Source: Planctomycetota bacterium (GTDB taxonomy: Bacteria; Planctomycetota; Phycisphaerae; Sedimentisphaerales; SG8-4). From it: a stretch of DNA of 10,873 nucleotides. The stretch's first letter is position 1. Every line of letters starts with the position of its first letter. Location of the stretch: assembly GCA_030607345.1 (NCBI GenBank), contig JAUWKC010000022.1, positions 1 to 10,873 of the forward strand. Direction: 5' to 3'. This document shows positions 1 to 7,076 of this stretch, in pieces. The translations under genes were made by a program, and so were the position numbers. The notes under the pieces were generated by a model. The model was not told the DNA's origin, did no database searches, and saw only the letters and a list, made by a program, of their open reading frames with translations.

Positions 1-764
1 TGGGGGTGCGGGACGTCTCCAGAAAGGCAGAGAACATACTCCGGCCAAATCTCATAGGCTCTCTGCTTGCCGTCTTAAAGACAAATATCAACGCTAAGAA
101 TCTGCCGTGCAGGATTTTTGAGATTGCCGACACTTTTGCAGCCGATGGCAGAGGGCCCGGCGAGCTGCCGACCGAAAAGACGAAGCTTGCTATGGTTTGT
201 GACAGCGACATAAGGGACCTGCGGGGGGCCATCGAGGGACTGGTAAAGAACATCAACAAAGATGCGGAGATTGCTTTGCGGCCTGCAGAGCTAATCTGGG
301 CCCGGACCGGCGCGGAAATACTTGTCAACGGTAAGGTAATCGGCAGCGCCGGGGTCGTTTCACAGAAAGTCAAAGAAAGATTTGCTTTCAAGGAGGTTTC
401 GCCGGCAGCAGCGGAACTGGAATTTGACCAGCTTATGGGCCTGCAAAAAGGACCGGTTAAGGTAAAGCCGATTGCGAGATTCCCGGCGATAGAGCGGGAC
501 CTTTCGCTCATTGTCGATGAGCAGGTCCGCTGGGCTGATATTATTGAGGCGGTTGGCAAGAAGGCGCCGGAGATGCTCGAAGAGATTCAGTTCGCCGATA
601 TCTACCGAGGCAAAGGGATAGCGAGCGGCAAAAAGAGCATTACACTGTCGCTTCGTTTCAGGGACGAGGACGGCACCTTGACGCACGAAACCGTTGACAA
701 CTTCCAAAACGTGATAGTTGACAGTCTGACTGATTGCGTCAAGGCCCAACTGCGAACTCTGTAG
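1..764 (+). CDS. pheT: Phenylalanine--tRNA ligase beta subunit, C-terminal part (5' end outside window)
   Basis: This is the C-terminal third of the beta subunit of the (alpha-beta)2 phenylalanyl-tRNA synthetase, which charges tRNA-Phe in the cytoplasm. The reading frame is open to the window edge, and the GTG at 6 is an internal Val, not a start. The visible part begins in the catalytic-like core domain of the beta subunit, with the typical LRPNLIGSLLAVLKTN and FEIADTF segments. It ends in a complete FDX-ACB anticodon-binding domain over about the last 95 residues, with KPIARFPAIERDLSLIVDE, FADIYRGKGIASGKKS, SLRFRDEDGTLTHE and a terminal amphipathic helix. The stop is TAG at 762-764 and a hairpin follows closely. 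pheS would be expected upstream, outside the window. No frameshift or missing segment is visible. Identification is by recognised family motifs and is secure. Confidence 0.95.
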   Translation, partial: GVRDVSRKAENILRPNLIGSLLAVLKTNINAKNLPCRIFEIADTFAADGRGPGELPTEKTKLAMVCDSDIRDLRGAIEGLVKNINKDAEIALRPAELIWARTGAEILVNGKVIGSAGVVSQKVKERFAFKEVSPAAAELEFDQLMGLQKGPVKVKPIARFPAIERDLSLIVDEQVRWADIIEAVGKKAPEMLEEIQFADIYRGKGIASGKKSITLSLRFRDEDGTLTHETVDNFQNVIVDSLTDCVKAQLRTL

Positions 765-786
765 TGGAAAAGGCGTCAGGAACTGT

Positions 787-818
787 AAAGGGCGAGTGCT
801 AACTGCATTCGGGCTTTT
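787..818 (+). terminator. Probable intrinsic terminator after pheT
   Basis: CGAGTGC (793-799) pairs with GCATTCG (805-811) around a TAACT loop, with one G-U pair. AAAG (787-790) can pair with CTTT (814-817) across a GG/GG internal loop, and the 3' side runs into TTTT. An outer arm GGAAAAG (766-772) is also complementary to CTTTTCC (814-820). Its position 23 bases after the pheT stop fits transcription termination, but the T tract is short. Confidence 0.5.
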
Positions 819-820
819 CC

Positions 821-1180
821 TATTCGCACGGATAGTGGTGGTGGAGGTGCGGCTGCTCCGTTCTGTTGCCCGGTTTTGTAATTCGCTTCACGTACCGAAC
901 GAAAAACGCCTGTGCATCTCACAGTAAGTTTTTGAAACAATCTGTCTGAGACCTGGTCCCAGCCACTTTTGATTTTACGGGTTCAGTTACCGTAGGAGAT
1001 GTTTAAAATACTTTTACTTTGCGCCGGGGAGATGAAATGTTAGTTTCAAAAAGGAACAAGGGATTGTTTCTGACAAGAAGCAGATGTCAGCATTGAGACA
1101 ATGGAGAGGAACAGAGCACAAGTGGCTGTAAAAGCCGGTTGGCGAAGAGCCCTATGAAGTTGATGGGGCCGGAAAGGATG
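821..1180. other. Intergenic stretch with no supported gene
   Basis: I find no convincing coding region here. The short reading frames have no ribosome site and no protein-like composition. GAAACAATC at 934-942 is the reverse complement of GATTGTTTC at 1062-1070, but the arms are 119 bases apart and I would not assign them a role. It may be decayed sequence or an unrecognised RNA. Confidence 0.5.
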
Positions 1181-1209
1181 TGGTCAAAATGGGCGACTGA
1201 TAATATGAT
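1181..1209 (+). promoter_or_regulatory. Candidate sigma70-type promoter for the secreted protein gene
   Basis: A -35-like TGGTCA (1181-1186) and a -10-like TATGAT (1204-1209) are separated by exactly 17 bases. Transcription would start near 1216, giving a 5' leader of about 60 bases before the ATG at 1278. This also argues against the upstream in-frame ATG at 1215. The -35 match is only moderate. Confidence 0.4.
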
Positions 1210-1277
1210 AGGAAATGTCAAAAAGCGATTTTGAATTTTGTGAGCAACTATTTCACACCATCGAAAGGAGAAAAAAG

Positions 1278-2075
1278 ATGAGAAGAAAAAGTGAACTATC
1301 TGTGTTCCTATGTATGCTTGTGGCGGTCGTATTGGCAACGCCAGTCCCTTCGTCAGCGCTGTACGGTTACTTCCTTAAAGGGTGCAACCAGCTACCTGGT
1401 GGCGGCTGGGAGACAATCAGTGGGCATTACGTGGTCCAGACTGGTGGACTTTTCGATGTCCTCGGCGATCTCACCTACTACCCCGCCGGGACCCCCTGTG
1501 GTACTCCCGCCCATAAGCCCGGCAGTGAGGACTGGCCGAAGCATCTTCACGTTCACCGCAACAACGCAACCGGCTGGCCGACTACGGCGTTCCCGACATA
1601 TCCGTCAATTAAGAAAAATGAATGCAAGAAATACTACGAGGCAATGCTACTGAACAACGGGTCGGACCCGTGCGCCTCCAGCTTCGACAAGGATGACGAC
1701 CAGGACGATGATTGTCAGTTTGGTGACCCGAATTGGAAACGCAATTGTTACAGTTACGCGTTTGCTAAAAGCGGGATTACGGATTTTAACAATATAGTCA
1801 TTGGAGACGTCAGCACCGGGGCGGATAGGGTAGTGGACGGCCTGTATGAGCCAGTTGCCAATCCGCAGGACGATTACTTAATGTACATGTCCGGCGGTTT
1901 TTGCTACCATGCGAATTGGGTTTATATAGCTACTTCTGACTGCGATATCGGAAGTCTGAAGTTCAAGCTTGGCCCCAGCCAAATATTTGAATACGATTAC
2001 GATGACCCACCAGGGCGTGACCCGGCCGATTTATTCTGGGGGGGAGCTCCGGTGTATTACAAGCCGGACCCGTGA
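1278..2075 (+). CDS. Secreted protein with NCxxYA motif, possible papain-like cysteine hydrolase
   Basis: This 265-residue protein is predicted to be exported. I chose the ATG at 1278 because AAAGGAG (1264-1270) sits just upstream and because it places a classical Sec signal peptide at the N terminus: MRRK, a hydrophobic core LSVFLCMLVAVVLA, and a likely cleavage after SSA (residue 27). The ATG at 1215 would bury that signal. The mature part is rich in Cys, Gly, Pro and aromatic residues. A very acidic DKDDDQDDD run (about 137-145) could bind cations. Next come RNCYSYAF (Cys157), CYHANWVY (His211), KLGPSQIFEYD and a C-terminal GGAPVYYKP. From memory, this order of NC-x-[YF]-A, a His-containing strand, a K-x-GP strand and an aromatic tail resembles papain-fold (CHAP or NlpC/P60-like) cysteine hydrolases, so Cys157 and His211 are the proposed catalytic pair. 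Substrate unknown. It stands alone, with its own promoter. Confidence 0.8.
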   Translation: MRRKSELSVFLCMLVAVVLATPVPSSALYGYFLKGCNQLPGGGWETISGHYVVQTGGLFDVLGDLTYYPAGTPCGTPAHKPGSEDWPKHLHVHRNNATGWPTTAFPTYPSIKKNECKKYYEAMLLNNGSDPCASSFDKDDDQDDDCQFGDPNWKRNCYSYAFAKSGITDFNNIVIGDVSTGADRVVDGLYEPVANPQDDYLMYMSGGFCYHANWVYIATSDCDIGSLKFKLGPSQIFEYDYDDPPGRDPADLFWGGAPVYYKPDP

Positions 2076-2140
2076 CATCCGGGGCTTGTTCAGCCACGGG
2101 CGCGTCTCGAATAACCACGGGCCAATGGGCACGAGGCGGA

Positions 2141-2236
2141 GGCCTGCCGGCAACGATGCCGGAAACTTAACAGGCCGAGGTGTTGCGGCGGTGTAAGCTC
2201 GCGCTGCGTTAATGACCCCGGTATTGCCGGCAGGCC
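2141..2236. repeat. 13-bp perfect inverted repeat with alternative local fold
   Basis: The 13-base arm at 2141-2153 (GGCCTGCCGGCAA) is the exact reverse complement of 2224-2236, across a 70-base spacer. Inside it, GCGGCG can pair with CGCTGC. The same 5' arm can instead fold locally: GGCCTG (2141-2146) with CAGGCC (2171-2176), and CCGGC (2147-2151) with GCCGG (2158-2162). The two folds exclude each other. The element begins 66 bases after the preceding stop and ends just before the next promoter, so it could be a 3' end structure, a small RNA or a mobile palindromic repeat. Confidence 0.6.
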
Positions 2237-2248
2237 CTTAAAAAATCA

Positions 2249-2277
2249 TTGTTTTTCAAATGCAGTAATAATATAAT
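2249..2277 (+). promoter_or_regulatory. Sigma70-type promoter for the membrane-anchored protein gene
   Basis: A -35-like TTGTTT (2249-2254) and a perfect -10 TATAAT (2272-2277) are separated by 17 bases in an AT-rich stretch. Transcription would start near 2284, about 66 bases before the chosen ATG at 2350. The -35 matches consensus at only three positions, so the strong -10 carries the call. Confidence 0.6.
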
Positions 2278-2349
2278 GAAGTAGGAAAAGTGCTGAAGGC
2301 GGCAGTTGCCGGTTGAGGTCTAAATCGGCAAATGAAAGGAGCTGGCGAT

Positions 2350-3672
2350 ATGAGCGACAGGACGAAACGAAGTGTTCCGAAGGTTGGTACGTTTCGACAC
2401 TATTGGTGGGGGTTTGCAATTGTCGCCATAGCGATACTGTTGGGCGTATTGAAGACGGCGACCGTGCAGGAAGATAGCGATTGGAACGCTACAGCACCCG
2501 TTTCTGCACCGCTGGCTGAAATCCCGGCCGGCGGAGACCGTCCGGAAGCCGCCGTGCCGGCGCCGGCGCAGGTTGAAGCTGCGACTGACAACCTGGAACT
2601 TCCGATTCCCGAGGACGTTCAGGCGATAGCCCGCTATTTTGGGACGAGCGGGCGGAAGAACATAGGTGATGCGGCGGTTCTCTGGCAAAAAAGGGGGGAC
2701 AAATACATTGACTTTTTAAGGAATGAAACATTTGAGCAGGGTATCCGGCGGGCATATATGATATCGGAACTGCTGGCCGTGACCAAGAGTATGGACCAGA
2801 TGTGCCCGCAACACCCGGATATCGTACGACTTTTAGCCAGGACCCGCCGGATGAGTAAGCTGATTTGGGAGGTCAACGAAGCCCGGCAGCACGGTGACAC
2901 CGGCCGGTTGGTCGAAAGCATTAACTCTGCCATAAACCGCTTTGTAAAAGAAAGAAGGGCCTTGGAAAGGACAATCGAAGATTTGATAGAGACCGAACCA
3001 GACAGTTTCACCGGCAAGGCCAGCAGGGAACAGATGCTTCGCGTGTCAAGACTGGCTCGGGGATTCGGTTTGATTGGCCTTGATGTTCCCGAAGGAGTAA
3101 TACCGATGAGCCTTCAGGGGACACAGTTCGGCATTGTTACAAGCTGCTTTTTGCTCGGTTTGGCCGAGGATGGGCAGGGGGTGCCAACGCTCCTCGATGT
3201 TCTGTCGTACAACGATAAACGCTTCATCGAAAAGTTGGCTGATGTGTGGGGATTGGGAAACGAACTGGTGGCGTCCGAACTTGCCTTGGCGAATCGATTG
3301 GTTATTGCCGATGCACTGGACAGAATACTCGTGGTGTATTCACGGGGTGAAACAGGCACGGCCCAGGCCCGAGCTTTGGCTAACCAGTACGAGCAGTGGC
3401 GACGCGGACAGCAGCTTGCTCCGAGGGAAGTTATGAAGGTTTTCACCTACGATTCGCCAACCACACCTTACCATTTACCGGGGATGATTCTTGGGGTGAA
3501 AAAAGGAGCAAAAACCTTTCCGCTGAAGCTGCCTGTTGTACTCTGGCAAGAACAGGGCAGCAAACCCAATGTTGCCGACCGGCTCAACGACATTGGCTAC
3601 CGGGTCAACGAAGAGGTTGTGACAGGGATAATTGACTGGGCCCGGCGATTTGATAAAGTCCTCGGACGATAG
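2350..3672 (+). CDS. Membrane-anchored protein of unknown function
   Basis: I do not recognise this 440-residue protein. The ATG at 2350 is preferred because AAAGGAG (2335-2341) lies 8 bases upstream; an in-frame ATG at 2332 would start ahead of that ribosome site. A short basic N terminus (RTKRSVPK) precedes one membrane segment at about residues 19-36 (WWGFAIVAIAILLGVL), which suggests an N-in, C-out single-pass topology. A Pro/Ala/Glu-rich linker follows (about 45-85), then a largely helical domain. Residues 155-215 are strongly charged and may form a helical hairpin (LLARTRRMSKLIWEVNEARQ, INRFVKERRALERTIEDLIE). The C-terminal part (about 363-440) looks like a compact mixed domain with FTYDSPTTPYHLPG. 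No catalytic motif is visible. It has its own promoter, and 775 bases separate it from glgP, so it is probably monocistronic. A role in the envelope is inferred only from the anchor. Confidence 0.85.
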   Translation: MSDRTKRSVPKVGTFRHYWWGFAIVAIAILLGVLKTATVQEDSDWNATAPVSAPLAEIPAGGDRPEAAVPAPAQVEAATDNLELPIPEDVQAIARYFGTSGRKNIGDAAVLWQKRGDKYIDFLRNETFEQGIRRAYMISELLAVTKSMDQMCPQHPDIVRLLARTRRMSKLIWEVNEARQHGDTGRLVESINSAINRFVKERRALERTIEDLIETEPDSFTGKASREQMLRVSRLARGFGLIGLDVPEGVIPMSLQGTQFGIVTSCFLLGLAEDGQGVPTLLDVLSYNDKRFIEKLADVWGLGNELVASELALANRLVIADALDRILVVYSRGETGTAQARALANQYEQWRRGQQLAPREVMKVFTYDSPTTPYHLPGMILGVKKGAKTFPLKLPVVLWQEQGSKPNVADRLNDIGYRVNEEVVTGIIDWARRFDKVLGR

Positions 3673-3990
3673 TAAACGCCGGGAATTGTGCAGCATATCT
3701 GTGAAATGCAGGTCACTGCGAGCACTGCCGAGTTGAGAGCGAGACAGCTTTCGATGCGTTCCTGCGGAGTGATAGAGCCGGCCGGAAGCCGATAGAATTC
3801 AGATTCCGGGGCGGGATATTGGGCGTCTATCCGCGATTTGAGTGCTGCAGGCCACAATCGGGTACAAAAAATCAAAAAGCTTGTTCTTGCAAAATTGATT
3901 CAGGCTGAGAGAAAAAGTGCAATCCGCCGGGAATAAAACGGCAAAGGCATAAAGATTTGAGTAGAAGGCGGCAAACGACCGATATTTCCA
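3673..3990. other. Intergenic stretch before the glgP leader; possible coding remnant on the minus strand
   Basis: No plus-strand gene is seen. On the minus strand, about 3860-3715 translates to protein-like sequence (SRIDAQYPAPESEFYRLPAG, then SITPQERIESCLALNSAVLA) with GC-rich third positions, but the frame has no ATG start and no ribosome site. The frame then runs into the 3' end of the preceding gene with poor composition. It may be a decayed gene. A short inverted repeat CCGGAA/TTCCGG also lies here. No terminator with a T tract follows the stop at 3672. Confidence 0.3.
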
Positions 3991-4019
3991 TTGATTTTGA
4001 TTTGGTTTTTTGGTATAAG
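3991..4019 (+). promoter_or_regulatory. Sigma70-type promoter of the structured leader upstream of glgP
   Basis: TTGATT (3991-3996) and TATAAG (4014-4019) are separated by exactly 17 bases. Each is close to consensus (four and five of six positions). Transcription would begin near 4026, directly at the first hairpin of the structured segment. No comparably good promoter was found between the downstream terminator (4260) and the glgP start. Confidence 0.65.
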
Positions 4020-4025
4020 AGATAC

Positions 4026-4260
4026 AGCAGGCTGACCCCTGCGGTGTTCGTATAGAAAGTGTGATTTGAAAAAACCGATACCCGTACTCAGGGAAGTCAG
4101 GCCTTGACGGATCGGAAACGCCTACTCGATAGGACTTTCGGACGCAAGCAACGATTGCCCACTTAGAAGTAATGGGTTTTCTTCAAAGGCTTTCTTACGA
4201 CGCGGGTGGAGGAAGGCCTGGTAATTCAAGAAAGGCTTGCCTTGTGCAGGCCTTTTTTTT
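4026..4260 (+). ncRNA. Candidate structured leader or small RNA upstream of glgP
   Basis: A transcript from the promoter above to the terminator at 4213-4260 would be about 235 bases long and has no reading frame with a ribosome site. Visible helices are GCAGG/CCTGC near the start and a long hairpin at 4075-4115: CCGAT/ATCGG, CCGT/ACGG and CAGGG/CCTTG stacked with small bulges. Further helices are CCTA/TAGG around CTCGA (4121-4133), a GCAA/TTGC pair, and CCCA/TGGG around 4158-4176. CAGGCCTT at 4098-4105 is the exact complement of the terminator 5' arm at 4213-4220, giving a ready anti-terminator. This layout is that of a riboswitch or attenuator acting on glgP, but it matches no known class I can recall. 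It could equally be a free small RNA. Confidence 0.5.
4213..4260 (+). terminator. Intrinsic terminator in the glgP leader
   Basis: AAGGCCTG (4213-4220) pairs perfectly with CAGGCCTT (4247-4254). A nested AAGGC/GCCTT hairpin sits in the loop. The stem runs straight into eight T residues (4253-4260). This is the clearest terminator in the window. It follows no protein gene directly: the nearest upstream stop is 540 bases away. It therefore ends the candidate RNA above or attenuates glgP. Confidence 0.85.
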
Positions 4261-4447
4261 GCGCTTGCGTTGTGCGGTCATACTAAAACGGGGGCAATAT
4301 CGGACGTCACAGCTATTGCGATGCGCCTTTGGGCGGGGTTTTCAGTGTAAAGGCGGCCCCTGCATTTGTCGATTAATAGGGCGGTGTCTGAGGATGTTTT
4401 AGTGCTTGCTTCAGGCGTTTGTAGTTTAAGAGCTTACGGAGACCAAG
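4261..4447 (+). other. Leader segment between the terminator and glgP
   Basis: There is no reading frame with a ribosome site and no promoter with good -35/-10 spacing. If glgP depends on the promoter at 3991-4019, this segment is the distal part of a leader of about 420 bases that is made only by read-through of the terminator. Confidence 0.4.
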
Positions 4448-7051
4448 ATGCCTAAGGTGCGTAGCTTTATGATACTGCCCGCTCTTCCGGCGCCGCTCAA
4501 GGCCCTGGAGACAGTCGCCAGGAATATGTACTGGACCTGGGATGCCGATGCCGAAGCACTCTTTAAGCGCATTGACGGCAAACTCTGGGCCGCCTGCGGA
4601 AACAACCCGGTCAAACTTCTCGGCAGCATCAGCCAGAACCGCCTGGACGAATTGGCTCAGAATGAGGGCTTTCTGTCCGAACTGAAACGAACGGTTGAAA
4701 GGTTGGGTTCATATCTTGAGTCGACTACGTGGTTCGAAAAGACCTGTCTTCAACCGACCAATCCATCAATAGCGTATTTCAGCGCCGAGTTCGGGATTCA
4801 CGAATGTCTTCCTGTTTACGCCGGCGGCCTGGGGCTTCTGGCGGGCGACCATTTGAAGAGCGCTTCGGACCTGGGCGTTCCGATAGCGGGCGTCGGCCGG
4901 TTGTATCAAAAGGGCTATTTCCGACAATATCTGAACATTGACGGCTGGCAGCAGGAACTCTATATCGAAAATGACTTCTATAATATGCCTATCGAACCGG
5001 TCCGCACAAAGGGCGGCGGAGCGTTGACCATAGACGTCGAGTATCCCGGCAGGACTGTCTCGGCGCAGGTATGGTGTGCATCTGTCGGCAGGGTAAAACT
5101 CTATCTTCTTGATACCAACATAGAGTCCAATTCGCCGGCGGACCGTATGATTACCGCCAGTCTTTACGGGGGCAATCGCGAGATGCGTATTCAGCAGGAG
5201 ATAATGCTGGGCATAGGCGGATTGCGGGCCCTGGCAGCGGTGAATATCAAGCCGATTGTCTGTCATATGAACGAGGGGCACGCGGCCTTTATGGCACTGG
5301 AGCGAATCAGGCAATTACGAGCCGAGACGAATATAACATTTCACGAGGCGGTCGAGGCCACCAAAGCCGGGAACGTTTTTACGATACATACGCCCGTCAG
5401 GGCCGGGCTTGACGAATTCTCGGTTGAGCTGATGGACAAGTACTTCGGCAAGTATTTTCCAGCCCTTGGGATAGACAAGAAGCAGTTCCTGGCACTGGGC
5501 AGAACGAATCCGGACAGCAGCGATGAGCCGTTCAAAATGCCGGTGCTGGCCTTGAAACTCAGCGCTTATCGAAACGGCGTAAGCAAACTGCACGGACAGG
5601 TCTCTCGAAGTATGTGGGCTGAACTGTGGCATGATATACCGGTTAATGAAGTTCCGATTATATCAATCACGAACGGCGTAAATCTTCAGGGCTGGATTTC
5701 CGACGAAATGAACGGCCTGTATGACAGATACATGGGGCCGAACTGGACCGAGCGTATGACCGACAAATCGCTGTGGGATAGTATCGAGCAGATTCCCGAT
5801 GAAGAGTTGTGGCGGACACATCAGCGATGCAAGGAGCAGTTGATTGTTTTCGCACGCAACAGGCTCAAGGCCCAGATACAACGGCGCGGGACTTATCACA
5901 CCGAATTGAACTGGGCCGAGGAGGTTCTGGACCCTGAGGCGCTGACTATCGGCTTTGCCAGGAGGTTCGCGACGTACAAGCGAGGCAACCTGCTGCTGAG
6001 CAACCCGAAACGGATTGTCAAGCTCCTTACGGACGCCAAGCGTCCCGTGCAGGTTATCTTCGCGGGCAAGGCACATCCCAGAGATACCGAGGCCAAGGAG
6101 ATTATTCGCCAGATAATTCACTTTGCCAACCAGTACAACGTAAGGCGGCGGATAGTCTTTCTCGAAGATTACGACATCAATGTAGCCAGATATCTGCTCC
6201 GGGGAGTGGACATCTGGCTCAATACCCCCCGCAGACCAATGGAGGCCAGCGGCACGAGCGGTATGAAAGCAGCAATCAACGGTGCTCTTAATATGAGCAC
6301 GCTGGACGGTTGGTGGTGCGAGGGTTACACACCTGAGGGCGGTTGGGCTATCGGGGCAGGAGAGGACTACGAAGATGCCGGTTACCAGGATATGGTGGAA
6401 TCGCAGGCGATGTACAACATGCTGGAGAACGAGGCTGTGCCGTTGTTTTACACACGCTCAGCAGACAACCTGCCGCGGGGCTGGATACGACGAATGAAAA
6501 AGTCACTCAAGTGGATAACACCCCGGTTCAATACGCACAGGATGCTCAGCGAGTACACCAGGAGGTTCTACAACCCGGCTATGGCGCGATGGCGGTATTT
6601 GACCGAACAGGCCATGGCCAGAGCAAAGGCTCTTTCGGCGTGGAAGAGCGATATGGCAAAGGCGTGGTCTGACTTTGCCATAAAAGACGTCAAGCTCCAG
6701 CGTAAAAATGGCCAGGAAAGCCCGGAGCTGAACATCAGACAAGCTCAGCTTAAGACGGGTTCGCAATTGCGCGTACGGGCCCTGGTAAAACTCGGCAAAG
6801 TAAGCCCGGACGACGTTTCAGTAGAGCTTTATCACGGCCCGGTAGATGCCTGGGGCAATATAGAACAAGGCTCGGCTGCGCCGATGAGCCGGGAAGAGAA
6901 CAATCAGCAAGATGGCGAGCACTGGTTTGTCGGCCTGATGCCGTGCGGCGATACCGGACGACATGGTCTGGCGGTGCGGATTCTTCCCAGGCATTCGGAC
7001 CTTGCCGACCCCTACGAACTCGGGTTGATTCTCTGGGAAAACCAGGATTAG
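4448..7051 (+). CDS. glgP: Alpha-glucan (glycogen/maltodextrin) phosphorylase, DUF3417 type, GT35 family
   Basis: This 867-residue cytoplasmic enzyme cleaves alpha-1,4-glucan with phosphate to release glucose-1-phosphate, using pyridoxal phosphate. A GGAG ribosome site (4438-4441) lies 6 bases before the ATG. The N-terminal DUF3417 region (about residues 12-105, ARNMYWTWDADAEALF) marks the bacterial/archaeal long alpha-glucan phosphorylase subfamily rather than the muscle-like form. The catalytic core follows with YFSAEFGIHECLPVYAGGLG (110-129), HMNEGHAAF, FARRFATYKRGNLL, FAGKAHPRD and WLNTPRRPMEASGTSG. The PLP-binding lysine is Lys607 within GTSGMKAAINGALNMS. A C-terminal beta domain is seen in LRVRALVKLGKVSPDDVSVE. 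All core motifs are intact and the length is normal for the subfamily. It is probably regulated through the structured leader and terminator upstream, since no strong promoter was seen closer to the start. The gene ends 25 bases from the convergent ptsN-like gene. Confidence 0.95.
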   Translation: MPKVRSFMILPALPAPLKALETVARNMYWTWDADAEALFKRIDGKLWAACGNNPVKLLGSISQNRLDELAQNEGFLSELKRTVERLGSYLESTTWFEKTCLQPTNPSIAYFSAEFGIHECLPVYAGGLGLLAGDHLKSASDLGVPIAGVGRLYQKGYFRQYLNIDGWQQELYIENDFYNMPIEPVRTKGGGALTIDVEYPGRTVSAQVWCASVGRVKLYLLDTNIESNSPADRMITASLYGGNREMRIQQEIMLGIGGLRALAAVNIKPIVCHMNEGHAAFMALERIRQLRAETNITFHEAVEATKAGNVFTIHTPVRAGLDEFSVELMDKYFGKYFPALGIDKKQFLALGRTNPDSSDEPFKMPVLALKLSAYRNGVSKLHGQVSRSMWAELWHDIPVNEVPIISITNGVNLQGWISDEMNGLYDRYMGPNWTERMTDKSLWDSIEQIPDEELWRTHQRCKEQLIVFARNRLKAQIQRRGTYHTELNWAEEVLDPEALTIGFARRFATYKRGNLLLSNPKRIVKLLTDAKRPVQVIFAGKAHPRDTEAKEIIRQIIHFANQYNVRRRIVFLEDYDINVARYLLRGVDIWLNTPRRPMEASGTSGMKAAINGALNMSTLDGWWCEGYTPEGGWAIGAGEDYEDAGYQDMVESQAMYNMLENEAVPLFYTRSADNLPRGWIRRMKKSLKWITPRFNTHRMLSEYTRRFYNPAMARWRYLTEQAMARAKALSAWKSDMAKAWSDFAIKDVKLQRKNGQESPELNIRQAQLKTGSQLRVRALVKLGKVSPDDVSVELYHGPVDAWGNIEQGSAAPMSREENNQQDGEHWFVGLMPCGDTGRHGLAVRILPRHSDLADPYELGLILWENQD

Positions 7052-7076
7052 CAAACAACGCCCTTGAGACGCCGAG

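Noticed and set aside
934..1070. 9-base inverted repeat GAAACAATC/GATTGTTTC after pheT.
   Set aside because: The arms are short and 119 bases apart, with no supporting structure between them; chance is a fair explanation.
1101..1157. Small 18-codon frame from ATG 1101.
   Set aside because: It has no clear initiation context and no recognisable peptide; unsupported.
1215..1277. Longer start for the secreted protein at ATG 1215.
   Set aside because: It lacks a ribosome site, would bury the signal peptide, and coincides with the predicted transcription start.
2195..2222. TTAATGACCCC recalls the 3' end of the fluoride riboswitch.
   Set aside because: The expected 5' stem-loop and pseudoknot partner are not present, and the next gene is unrelated to fluoride export.
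4116..4176. GGACGCAAGC in the glgP leader resembles a conserved stretch of the c-di-GMP-I (GEMM) riboswitch.
   Set aside because: The other conserved GEMM segments, including the 5' GGCAAACC part and the 3' GGTAGGTAGCGGGG part, are absent.
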